DNA of 6,462 nt, taken from positions 1-6,462 of the forward strand of contig CAORJJ010000096.1 in NCBI GenBank assembly GCA_948517135.1, written 5' to 3'. Source of the DNA: an uncultured Clostridia bacterium (GTDB lineage Bacteria > Bacillota > Clostridia > TANB77 > CAG-508). Shown here one piece after another: positions 1 to 6,410 of this stretch (positions are counted from its first letter, which is position 1; each line of letters opens with the position of its first letter). Below the pieces are notes generated by a model, which made no database searches, was not told where the DNA came from, and saw only the letters and a list, made by a program, of their open reading frames with translations. The translations under genes and the position numbers were made by a program.

Positions 1-852
1 CATTAAATAAATAATATTAATAAAATATTTTGAATTATTAATGAATCCTAAAAAATAATATTTAATACAATCAATATATGTTCCATATATACCATTAAAT
101 ATATTTTGTATAATATATTTAAAATTATCTGTCATTCCATAATAATTTGCAACATCTATTTGTAATATATTTAAAATTATTTTTGTAATTATATAATATA
201 TAATTAGTGATACAATAATATCTATTACAATTACAAATATCTTTTTTAAGAATTCTCTAAAATCTATTTCATTTTTTATAAAATCTAAAAATAAAATTAT
301 AATTCCAAAAGAAACAGTAACAGATAAGAAAGATTGATATATTGATAAACTGCAAATACAACATAATATACCTAATATTCTATGTTTTTTACATTTTTCT
401 AATAGAAATTTTGCTGATAGTATAGCAAAAAGCATTGCTATAAAATAAGTATCTGCTACATATGTATATAACAATATATTATATACATATGGTGAAACAG
501 CAATAATAATTGATATTATAATTCTTACTATCTTTGATTCTACATTTAACAAATCATTTATTAAAATTGATGCTATTCCCAAAACAGCAAATGATATTAT
601 TCCTATAAAAAATGGACTTACAATGCCAAATCTTAATTTATTAAAAAAATATATTCCCCATCTTCCAAGAGATATTTCCCATTCTCCTGGTAAATATTGA
701 CTTCCATATTGAAAAGAATCTGTAATTGATATTAATTGTGAGTAATACGAAAAATGTACTATTAATGCTGTAAAAAATGTTACAAAAAATACTAATTTTC
801 TATTAAATATAAAATAATTATTTATTTTTTTAATAAATTCATTTTCATACAT
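1..852 (-). CDS. GtrII-family glucosyltransferase-like membrane protein, second tandem copy (partial, runs off left edge)
   Basis: This gene is open from an ATG at 852 to the window edge, giving 284 residues without a stop; the C-terminal part lies outside. The start is supported by GGAG seven bases upstream (860-863) and by N-terminal alignment with the preceding paralogue. It encodes a very hydrophobic polytopic protein: a short charged cytoplasmic N-terminus, a first membrane segment around residues 20-40, then the conserved outer loop with a D (ITDSF), GEWEISLGRWG near residues 56-66, and PYVYNILLYTY near 121-131. These features match the GtrII-type glucosyltransferase family (Pfam Glucos_trans_II), whose members move glucose from a polyprenyl-phosphate carrier to a surface polysaccharide outside the membrane. 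Family assignment is by recognition; the acceptor and sugar are inferred only. It lies 26 bases after the broken paralogue and is about 62% identical to it over the first 220 residues (hand count). If full length it should be near 515 residues. Confidence 0.8.
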   Translation of the reverse strand, partial: MYENEFIKKINNYFIFNRKLVFFVTFFTALIVHFSYYSQLISITDSFQYGSQYLPGEWEISLGRWGIYFFNKLRFGIVSPFFIGIISFAVLGIASILINDLLNVESKIVRIIISIIIAVSPYVYNILLYTYVADTYFIAMLFAILSAKFLLEKCKKHRILGILCCICSLSIYQSFLSVTVSFGIIILFLDFIKNEIDFREFLKKIFVIVIDIIVSLIIYYIITKIILNILQIDVANYYGMTDNFKYIIQNIFNGIYGTYIDCIKYYFLGFINNSKYFINIIYLM

Positions 853-878
853 ATATATTCTCCATAATATTTCTATAT

Positions 879-1766
879 CTATTCTTCTAATTTTATAACT
901 ATTATATTATTAATAAATTTTACAGATTCTTTATTTGGAAATACTTTCATTTCTTTGTATTCCTCCATTTTACATATTTCTTCTATTTCTTCATCTGTTG
1001 CAAGTTCATTTGGCATTCCAAATTCTTCTTTTAAATATGTACTATATATTGCATTTGTGGGACACAGTCCATAAAAACCTATTCTACCACTTATTGATGC
1101 AAATTCATATATTGGAATATATTGCTTAAAGTCTGTATCTCCAATTATTGCTAATTTTACATCTTTTGAATACCATTCATTATTTTCTATTCTATCTATT
1201 ATTCTTATTAGCTGTGAATGAATTTGATTATAATTTTTTTCTATTGAAATATATGTTGATTCTCCCATAAGTATATATGTATATATTAGATAGAAAGTTA
1301 ATATAATTCCTACATAATTTAAGCATTTTTGCATTTTTTTATTTTTAAACAGATCTTGAATACTTGAAATATATATAATAACAGGAATTATATATGGAGC
1401 ACACATTGTTGGTGCAAGTGATGATTTTAAAACTATTAACCTAATGATATTTTGCATTATTGGTAATATTAAAAACAATATGTATAATGTTAATATTTTT
1501 ATAAATCTATTTGAAAAATCATAATTATTTTTAAATATAATAATTATGATATTTATATTCAATAATACTTCTATCCCTATATAAATTATTTGTCTAAAAT
1601 ATGGGGAATTATTAAACATTACATCAGAAAAATAAAATCTATAAAAATCCTCATAAGTCCAATATATTCCTTTAAATAAATTTTTTATAATATATCCGAA
1701 ATCATCATGTACTCCATAATATGCTGTAATAGGTATATTTAATATGTTTAATATTAATTTTGTTAT
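879..1766 (-). pseudogene. C-terminal part of the frameshifted GtrII-like gene, with no start signal of its own
   Basis: This frame continues the paralogous alignment just after the AATAT tract. It reads ITKLILNIL, YYGVHDDFGYIIKNLFKGIY and FNNSPYF, against IITKIILNIL, YYGMTDNFKYIIQNIFNGIY and INNSKYF in the copy at 1-852. The first internal ATG in the frame is at 1619, but it lies in the middle of conserved sequence and no Shine-Dalgarno sequence precedes it, so I do not regard it as a separate gene. After several membrane segments, including LILPIMQNIIRLIVL and a stretch near APYIIPVIIYI, it ends in a soluble region of about 110 residues, beginning near KLAIIGDTDF, rich in acidic and lysine residues and probably extracytoplasmic. 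It ends KLEE with a TAG stop. Confidence 0.75.
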
Positions 1767-2424
1767 AATATAATATTAATGAAATAATTATATCTATTAT
1801 AACTACAAAACTTTTTTTTAGAAATTTTTTTACATTATTTTTATTTTTGGCTAAATCTAAAAATAAAATCATAATAGATAAACAAATTGTAAATGATAAA
1901 AAAGTTTGATATATGGATAAATAAAAAATAACAGCTATAATTCCATATATATGATACTTTCTTTGTTCCTTTAATAAAAATTTAACAGATAATACTGATA
2001 AAAACATTGCTATAAAATAGCTATCTGAAGTATATGTATACAATAATATATTATATACATATGGCGTAGTTACAATTATTATTGATATTATTATAATCAG
2101 TAGTTTAGATTTCATTTTCAGTAAATCATTTATTAAAATCGAAGTTAAGCTCAAGAAAAAAAATGATATCAAACATATAAAAAATGGACTTACGATTCCA
2201 AATCTCAATGTATTAAGAAAATATATTCCCCATCGTCCAAGCGATATCTCCCATTCTCCTGGTAAATAATAACTTCCATTAGCAAATGTATCTGCGATAG
2301 ATACTAACTGAGAGTAACATGTAAAATGAACTAATACTGCTGTAATAAACGTTGTACAAAAAGCAAATTTTCTTTCACTTGTAATATAACTTTTTATTTT
2401 TTTCAAAATATTATTTTCTTCCAC
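1705..2424 (-). CDS. N-terminal fragment of the frameshifted GtrII-like protein (239 residues as translated)
   Basis: This is what would be translated if the frameshift is real. The start is a GTG at 2422-2424, with GAGGA (2431-2435) six bases upstream; alignment with the MYENEFIKKI start of the neighbouring copy supports it. Residues 1-220 are genuine family sequence: a membrane segment near 20-42, D45 in the first outer loop, GEW (56-58), GRWG (63-66), PYVYNILLYTY (121-131) and D134 in the next loop. Residues from about 221 on (NKINIKHIKY...) are out of frame and have no counterpart in the paralogue. It keeps the conserved acidic loop but lacks the later membrane segments and the C-terminal domain, so it is unlikely to be active alone. 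Confidence 0.6.
   Translation of the reverse strand: MEENNILKKIKSYITSERKFAFCTTFITAVLVHFTCYSQLVSIADTFANGSYYLPGEWEISLGRWGIYFLNTLRFGIVSPFFICLISFFFLSLTSILINDLLKMKSKLLIIIISIIIVTTPYVYNILLYTYTSDSYFIAMFLSVLSVKFLLKEQRKYHIYGIIAVIFYLSIYQTFLSFTICLSIMILFLDLAKNKNNVKKFLKKSFVVIIDIIISLILYYNKINIKHIKYTYYSILWST
1764..1776. repeat. Short tandem pentanucleotide (AATAT) at the frameshift point
   Basis: The plus strand reads TAT-AATAT-AATAT, two full units (1767-1771 and 1772-1776) preceded by the last three bases of a third. On the coding strand this is ATATT-ATATT-ATA. The gene changes frame exactly here. One extra unit restores the frame and yields LILYYIITKLILNI, matching LIIYYIITKIILNI of the intact paralogue. 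Five-base units are not a multiple of three, so gain or loss of one unit toggles the frame. The tract is very short compared with classical phase-variation repeats. Confidence 0.75.
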
Positions 2425-2430
2425 TAATAT

Positions 2431-2435
2431 TCCTC
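2431..2435 (-). promoter_or_regulatory. Ribosome binding site for the GTG-started gtrII-like gene
   Basis: The coding strand reads GAGGA, six bases before the GTG at 2424. No ATG in this frame aligns with the paralogue's start, so this site decides the GTG start. Confidence 0.65.
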
Positions 2436-2440
2436 ATCTA

Positions 2441-3478
2441 TCATTTTATATAATCTTCAATCTGTTTTTTCATACACTCTTCTAAATTTTCTATATCACA
2501 CTTCTCAAATTCAACAATTTTATCAACAGTTTTTTCTATGTTCCAAATCGGTTTCCAATTAAAAGTATTCTTTATTTTATTACAATCTAATTTTAAATAA
2601 TTGCTTTCAAAAGGTCCATTGTCTGCTTGATTTATATACTTAATATTCTCCCATTTTTTACAAAATATTTCAACTAATTCTTCAGTTCTTATAATATCAT
2701 CTTCATTTGGTCCAACATTATAACTTCCTACATATTTTTCATCATGATATTGTTTTTCAGCTATCATTAAATATGCAAATAATGCCTCCAAAATATGTTG
2801 ATATGGTCTTATAGAATTTGAATTTCTTATAATTATATCTTCACATTTCTTTGCAGCTCTAACACAGTCTGGTATTATTCTATCTTTAGAAATATCTCCA
2901 CCACCTATAACATTTCCTGCCCTTGCAGTAGAAATTCTAACTCTATTATCCGAAAAATATGATTTTTTATAGGCATCTGTAACCAATTCTGAACATGATT
3001 TACTATTTGAATATGGATCATATCCATTAAGTCTGTCATTTTCTTTATATGCATAATCCTCTTCATTATTCTCATACACTTTATCTGTTGTTACATTTAA
3101 AAAAGATTTTACAGATTTATTTCTTCTTACACATTCTAAAATATTTACAGTCCCCATCACATTTGTTTCATATGTATATACTGGCATTTCATATGCTTTT
3201 CTAACTATTGGTTGAGCAGCTAAATGTACTACAATTTCTGGATTAAACTTATCAAATTCTTTTTTTAAATTTTCTAAATCTCTTACATCTCCATAAACAG
3301 AATCAATTTTTTTATCTAAATTAATTTTAGCAAACAAACTATTCTCTTCTGGCTTTAAAGCATATCCTTTTACTATTGCTCCAGCATCGTTCAAAATTTT
3401 GCAAAGCCAAGTTCCTTTAAATCCCGTATGTCCTGTTATAAATACTTTTTTATTTCTATAAAATTCTAAATCTACCAT
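2441..3478 (-). CDS. rfbG: CDP-glucose 4,6-dehydratase
   Basis: This enzyme is a cytosolic NAD-dependent member of the extended short-chain dehydrogenase family. It converts CDP-glucose to CDP-4-keto-6-deoxyglucose, the precursor of 3,6-dideoxyhexoses and related sugars. From the chosen start it has 345 residues, slightly short of the usual 355-360. Visible motifs are the nucleotide-binding GHTGFKG (16-22), D64 in VYGDVRDL, HLAAQP (85-90), the TTDKVY active-site segment (130-135) and Y156-xxx-K160 in YDPYSNSK. The Asp-Lys pair (132-133) is typical of CDP-glucose dehydratases; dTDP- and GDP-sugar dehydratases usually have Asp-Glu. IRPYQHILE (223-231) is the usual substrate-binding stretch. The frame is open up to an ATG at 3514, but family members begin at the equivalent of MVDLEFYRNKKVFITG and AGAAGG precedes 3478, so I start there. 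It follows rfbF by 7 bases and precedes the gtrII-like pair by 16, which makes co-transcription very likely. I am sure of the function; the final sugar is unknown. Confidence 0.95.
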   Translation of the reverse strand: MVDLEFYRNKKVFITGHTGFKGTWLCKILNDAGAIVKGYALKPEENSLFAKINLDKKIDSVYGDVRDLENLKKEFDKFNPEIVVHLAAQPIVRKAYEMPVYTYETNVMGTVNILECVRRNKSVKSFLNVTTDKVYENNEEDYAYKENDRLNGYDPYSNSKSCSELVTDAYKKSYFSDNRVRISTARAGNVIGGGDISKDRIIPDCVRAAKKCEDIIIRNSNSIRPYQHILEALFAYLMIAEKQYHDEKYVGSYNVGPNEDDIIRTEELVEIFCKKWENIKYINQADNGPFESNYLKLDCNKIKNTFNWKPIWNIEKTVDKIVEFEKCDIENLEECMKKQIEDYIK

Positions 3479-3481
3479 AAG

Positions 3482-3487
3482 CCTTCT
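3482..3487 (-). promoter_or_regulatory. Ribosome binding site of rfbG overlapping the rfbF stop codon
   Basis: The coding strand reads AGAAGG, three bases before the ATG at 3478, and overlaps the TAG of rfbF (3486-3488). The spacing is short, but the alternative ATG at 3514 has its AGGA only one base away. Overlap of stop codon and ribosome binding site suggests translational coupling of the two enzymes. Confidence 0.5.
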
Positions 3488-4265
3488 AATCTTTCCATTT
3501 CTTCCATTTTGCATTTCCTGAGTCCCACATTTCTTCTAGTTGTCTTTTATCTCGTTGTGTATCCATTCCAAACCAAAATCCTTCATGATTATATGCAGCA
3601 AGTTCTCCTTTTTTTGATAAAGCCTCTAGAATATCTTCAAACATAATATTGTCACTATCTTCTGGTAAATAATCAAATATTTCAGGATTAATAACCATAT
3701 ATCCAGCATTTATTAAACTTCCATCTTGTGATTTTTTTTCTCTAAATTCTGTAACTATTCCATTTTCGTCAACATCAATTATTCCGAATCTCTGTCCAAA
3801 ATAATACGATGTGATTGTTGCAATTTTACCATGTAATTTATGAAATTCTAATAATTTGTTCATATCAACATCACTAACACCATCACCATATGTTAAGAAA
3901 AAAGTTTCTCCATTTACATATTCTTTTATTCTTTTTACTCTTCCTGCTGTTAGTGTATGTAAACCAGTATCTACAAGAGTTACTTTCCAGTTCTCACAAT
4001 GATTATTATGCGTTATCATTTTATTTTCCTTAAAATCAAATGTAACATCCGATGTATGTAAATAATAATCATTAAAATACTCTTTTATTTTATAACCTTT
4101 ATATCCTAAACATATAATAAAATCATCAACTCCATGATAGGAATATTCTTTCATTATATGCCATAAAATTGGTTGTTCACCTATTTCTATCATAGGCTTA
4201 GGCTTCAAATATGATTCTTCAGAAATTCTAGTTCCTAAACCACCTGCTAAAATTACACTTTTCAT
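3486..4265 (-). CDS. rfbF: Glucose-1-phosphate cytidylyltransferase
   Basis: This soluble enzyme joins glucose-1-phosphate and CTP to give CDP-glucose and pyrophosphate, the first committed step of the CDP-deoxysugar pathway. It has 259 residues, the normal length (about 257). The nucleotidyltransferase fold is clear: LAGGLGTR at the N-terminus (6-13) for phosphate binding, KPKPMIEIG (21-29) with the catalytic-type lysine, a GDGVSDVD metal-site segment (127-134), FREK (174-177), INAGYMVI (185-192) and the conserved GFWFGMDTQRDK (229-240). The RfbF subfamily is recognised by the TYGDGVSDVD and GMDTxRD wording rather than the RmlA motifs. The ATG at 4265 is preceded by AGAAGGA (4274-4280) at eight bases. 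It lies 20 bases downstream of the membrane-protein gene and 7 before rfbG, so substrate would pass directly from RfbF to RfbG. Nothing looks damaged. Confidence 0.96.
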   Translation of the reverse strand: MKSVILAGGLGTRISEESYLKPKPMIEIGEQPILWHIMKEYSYHGVDDFIICLGYKGYKIKEYFNDYYLHTSDVTFDFKENKMITHNNHCENWKVTLVDTGLHTLTAGRVKRIKEYVNGETFFLTYGDGVSDVDMNKLLEFHKLHGKIATITSYYFGQRFGIIDVDENGIVTEFREKKSQDGSLINAGYMVINPEIFDYLPEDSDNIMFEDILEALSKKGELAAYNHEGFWFGMDTQRDKRQLEEMWDSGNAKWKKWKD

Positions 4266-4285
4266 TTTTTATTTCCTTCTATCTT

Positions 4286-5821
4286 TTATTTTGCAATATA
4301 TTTAAAAAATATTGAATTTTCCTTTGGATTTTCAGTCACAAAATTAGATGCGACTTCGTCTAATTTTGTATATGTTTTTGTGATATCACATACATAATTT
4401 ATTTTTCCAGCTTCATTTATACGATAAATTGCTCTAGCATATTCACATAATGGAGTAACTAATCCGATACATAATACTAATGTTAAAAATATGAAAGTTA
4501 ATGTTACTCCTTTTTTATTTTTTTCTTCTAAATATTTTTGTACTATCCATATATCTATTACAAGCAATAATGGTATAGATACTCTCATTGAAAAATCATA
4601 TTCATATCCTAATTGAAATAGTGGAATTACAAATAAAGCAATCATTATTATATAAAATAGTGAATTTTTCTTTTGAGTTTTTATTAAAAATATTCCATAT
4701 ATACCAACTTCAATAAACCAAAAAATTAATAATTTGAACAATTCAAAAGGAGTTAGCAAATCTGTCATAAGAGAAAATCCTCCTCCATCTGTACTTCCTA
4801 CAGCAGATGAATTTCCAAAGTAGAAACATCCATATAGTGGTAATATAGAAATGAATGCCAAAATATTTTGGATTGAAAAAATATATTTAATAAAACTTAC
4901 TATTTTTCTATTTTTTATTGATTCAATTAAAAATCGTATTCCATTACATGCAAATAATATAACAAGTCCTATAAATGGTAGTGGTGAAAATGGCAATGCA
5001 AGTAATATTAGTAACATATAATTATTAACTTTTTTCTCTTCAAAAAACATTAAAGTTATAATCCAAACTGGTATACTTTGATTAAACACCCAAAATAATT
5101 GTGTAATCATAGAGCTATATTGATATGTTATTCCCCACCATTCTAAATGTATTCTTCTTAAAAACACATTAAATGTTCCAAAAATTGACATTCCTACAAC
5201 ATCTAATCCACTAAAGAATAAAAAAACAAAAATTGCTAAATATATATCTTTCTTCTTTTCCAATTTTAAAATTTTAATTATCCATAAAATTGCAATTAAA
5301 ACACCAAATGAATTCCAAAGTAAGAGTACAATATTTCCAACTTGAAATGCAAATTCTAATGATAATTTTTTCATTATACTTGTAAATATATTGGGAACTA
5401 TACTACTTATAACATTGGCAATAACTATAACAATCTTTCCAAAAACGCTTGGTACCATCCATTGTCCAATATAATAAGTAAGCGCAGAATTTGATTTTTC
5501 ATAATATACTGGCCAATCTTGCTGTACTAAATCTCTAAAAATGGCATTTCTAGCATCCCAGTCGCTACTTTGATAAAATAATCCACCATGCCCTGACGTT
5601 ATACAAATTAATAATATTATAATAAATATGGGTATTATTTTCTTAAACTCAATAATATTTTCAGTTTCATTTTTAACTTGATTATGTAGTAGTTTTAGAA
5701 TTATTATCAAACATATTGTTATTGGAATTGAAAATATTGGCTTTGTCCATCCTATAACAAATATTATAATAGGTGTAATTAAATATAAGTATGAAATTAT
5801 TTTTAGTTTTTTTTCTGTCAT
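4286..5821 (-). CDS. Polytopic membrane protein, probable GT-C-like glycosyltransferase
   Basis: I recognise no named family. From the chosen start it has 511 residues and about 12-13 hydrophobic segments (for example near 8-23, 28-44, 61-76, 157-183, 193-210, 266-293, 315-335, 360-380, 388-405, 413-428 and 437-455), with a short soluble C-terminal tail of about 55 residues. The first large outer loop follows the third segment and carries SSDWDARN (85-92). A paired acidic motif in an early outer loop is a hallmark of GT-C glycosyltransferases that use polyprenyl-phosphate sugars. A second aromatic and polar loop has HLEWWGITYQYSS near 225-237. The function is inferred from this architecture and from its neighbours; a polysaccharide polymerase or other polytopic surface protein is possible. 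The frame is open further up to an ATG at 5938, but the operon promoter (5865-5893) lies inside that extension, so the start at 5821 is right. An AGAAAGG sits 14 bases upstream, somewhat far. A run of eight A occurs in codons 3-5. Confidence 0.75.
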   Translation of the reverse strand: MTEKKLKIISYLYLITPIIIFVIGWTKPIFSIPITICLIIILKLLHNQVKNETENIIEFKKIIPIFIIILLICITSGHGGLFYQSSDWDARNAIFRDLVQQDWPVYYEKSNSALTYYIGQWMVPSVFGKIVIVIANVISSIVPNIFTSIMKKLSLEFAFQVGNIVLLLWNSFGVLIAILWIIKILKLEKKKDIYLAIFVFLFFSGLDVVGMSIFGTFNVFLRRIHLEWWGITYQYSSMITQLFWVFNQSIPVWIITLMFFEEKKVNNYMLLILLALPFSPLPFIGLVILFACNGIRFLIESIKNRKIVSFIKYIFSIQNILAFISILPLYGCFYFGNSSAVGSTDGGGFSLMTDLLTPFELFKLLIFWFIEVGIYGIFLIKTQKKNSLFYIIMIALFVIPLFQLGYEYDFSMRVSIPLLLVIDIWIVQKYLEEKNKKGVTLTFIFLTLVLCIGLVTPLCEYARAIYRINEAGKINYVCDITKTYTKLDEVASNFVTENPKENSIFFKYIAK

Positions 5822-5835
5822 TTGTATTTTTTTAG

Positions 5836-5842
5836 CCTTTCT
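5836..5842 (-). promoter_or_regulatory. Weak or distant ribosome binding site of the first operon gene
   Basis: The coding strand reads AGAAAGG, 14 bases before the ATG at 5821. It is the only purine-rich candidate in the short leader. No GTG or TTG start lies between it and the ATG, so initiation may be modest. Confidence 0.45.
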
Positions 5843-5864
5843 TAAAATGTTTAGTTTTGAAGTT

Positions 5865-5893
5865 ATTATATATAGAAAATTTCCTTTTGTAAA
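5865..5893 (-). promoter_or_regulatory. Sigma-A-type promoter of the polysaccharide operon
   Basis: The coding strand shows a -35 box TTTACA (5888-5893), a 17-base spacer and a perfect -10 box TATAAT (5865-5870). Transcription would start near 5858, leaving a leader of about 37 bases to the ATG at 5821. It lies just after the terminator of the pilin-like gene, so the operon is an independent unit. No operator or riboswitch is visible in the short leader. Confidence 0.75.
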
Positions 5894-5936
5894 TAAAAAA
5901 GATAAAATTTTACAGAATGTACATATTGTAGAGCAC

Positions 5937-5970
5937 AAAAAAAGAAATACAGTAAACTGTATTTCTTTTT
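5937..5970 (-). terminator. Rho-independent terminator of the pilin-like gene
   Basis: A perfect 14-base-pair stem (5939-5952 with 5957-5970) encloses a 4-base loop, and on the minus strand it is followed by a T run. It begins 20 bases after the stop codon at 5991. The stem is AT-rich with few G-C pairs. It is nearly symmetric with A and T runs on both sides, so it could also stop transcription coming from the left. Confidence 0.85.
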
Positions 5971-5990
5971 ACCGATATTTATCATTTCTA

Positions 5991-6377
5991 CTAATTTTCG
6001 TGAACATTACCAGCAAATCTTCTAACAATAGAAATAATACCTGTAGCTGCAAATAATACTACTGCACCAACTACGTATACAACAGCATGTTTTTTAATTT
6101 CAGCTTTATCACTAGGAGCAGCAGAAATATATTTAATAGCTAAAACAATTAACATAATTACTGCCACACCAGAACCAACTACTTGTACAGTTGTTAAAAG
6201 TGCTCCAACAATTCTGTTAACGCTATCAGCAGCACCTGAATTATCTTCTGCATTTACAGATACACTATGTTCATTAATCTCACCATATTTTAAAGAATAT
6301 GTATTTGGGATAATTGACGCTACTAAAAGTAATGCTAGTAGTGTGATAGTAACTACCTTAATTACATTATTTTTCAT
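5991..6377 (-). CDS. TrbC/VirB2-like pilin-type small membrane protein
   Basis: The product has 128 residues. The layout is that of VirB2/TrbC pilins: a hydrophobic signal segment (about 6-23), a polar, acidic stretch (29-53), a first core membrane helix (about 57-83), a short positively charged cytoplasmic loop SDKAEIKK (89-96), a second core helix (about 98-118) and a charged tail beginning RRF. The small, Gly/Ala/Val-rich helices and the hairpin loop support the family. VirB2-type proteins are the pilus subunits of type IV secretion and conjugation systems, but no other secretion gene is next to it and the downstream neighbours make polysaccharide. Its role here is therefore open. The ATG at 6377 has a perfect AAGGAGG at eight bases. 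The gene has its own promoter and terminator, so it is monocistronic. Its base composition is visibly less AT-rich than the downstream genes, with many GCA, GTA and GCT codons, as in well-expressed genes. Confidence 0.7.
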   Translation of the reverse strand: MKNNVIKVVTITLLALLLVASIIPNTYSLKYGEINEHSVSVNAEDNSGAADSVNRIVGALLTTVQVVGSGVAVIMLIVLAIKYISAAPSDKAEIKKHAVVYVVGAVVLFAATGIISIVRRFAGNVHEN

Positions 6378-6385
6378 AATAAAAT

Positions 6386-6392
6386 CCTCCTT
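6386..6392 (-). promoter_or_regulatory. Strong ribosome binding site of the pilin-like gene
   Basis: The coding strand reads AAGGAGG, eight bases before the ATG at 6377. It is the best Shine-Dalgarno site in the window and fixes the start. Confidence 0.8.
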
Positions 6393-6410
6393 TTTATCAT
6401 ACTTAAATAT

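Larger units (their letters stand above)
879..2424 (-). pseudogene. GtrII-family glucosyltransferase-like gene, first tandem copy, interrupted by one frameshift
   Basis: Two consecutive reading frames form one gene. The first runs from a GTG at 2424 to a premature TGA at 1705-1707 (239 residues). The second continues the homology from about 1766 to a TAG at 879-881. Compared with the intact copy at 1-852, the paralogous sequence is in frame up to ...SLILYY, then shifts; in the other frame it resumes as ITKLILNIL, TAYYG and so on. The shift sits in a tandem AATAT repeat (1767-1776). Adding one 5-base unit gives 1551 bases, or 516 residues, a normal length for the GtrII family, and recreates the YYIITK seen in the paralogue. 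No other stop or shift is visible, so the lesion looks recent, reversible or artefactual. The repaired protein would have around ten or more membrane segments and a C-terminal soluble region of about 100 residues. It starts 16 bases after rfbG and would be co-transcribed with it. As it stands the product lacks its C-terminal half. Confidence 0.85.
1577..2424. repeat. Tandem gene duplication: diverged direct repeat of 1-852
   Basis: The region 1577-2424 and the region 1-852 are homologous in the same orientation, offset by 1572 bases upstream of the frameshift and slightly less beyond it. They encode proteins about 62% identical over 220 residues (hand count). Short blocks are identical in DNA, for example 20 bases at 473-492 and 2045-2064, and the block around AAAATGGACTTAC. 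The duplication is old enough for many substitutions, yet the gene order and frame are kept. Confidence 0.8.

Noticed and set aside
1..870. Dense ATA/TAT and short palindromic runs as possible regulatory or CRISPR-like repeats
   Set aside because: No regular unit or spacing is present; the runs are codons for Ile, Tyr, Asn and Leu in an AT-rich membrane-protein gene with an uninterrupted reading frame.
935..1129. Plus-strand open frame of 64 codons
   Set aside because: It lies wholly antisense to the C-terminal part of the gtrII-like gene, has no convincing ribosome binding site or family resemblance, and is expected by chance in AT-rich DNA.
879..1619. Independent 246-residue membrane protein starting at ATG 1619
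   Set aside because: The homology to the copy at 1-852 continues upstream of this ATG to about 1766 in the same frame, and no ribosome binding site precedes it. It is the 3' part of the frameshifted gene.
3479..3514. Longer start of rfbG at 3514, overlapping rfbF
   Set aside because: The extra residues MQNGRNGKIRRL come from the rfbF 3' end read in another frame and do not resemble the start of the family, which begins just before KKVFITGHTGFKG.
5822..5938. N-terminal extension of the lead membrane protein starting at an ATG at 5938
   Set aside because: A consensus promoter (TTTACA, 17 bases, TATAAT at 5865-5893) lies inside the extension and the terminator stem reaches into its first codon, so that ATG would not be on the operon transcript. 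The cysteine-rich extension also looks non-coding.
5847..6056. Plus-strand open frame of 69 codons
   Set aside because: It runs across the operon promoter, the terminator hairpin and the antisense of the pilin-like gene, so it is a chance frame.
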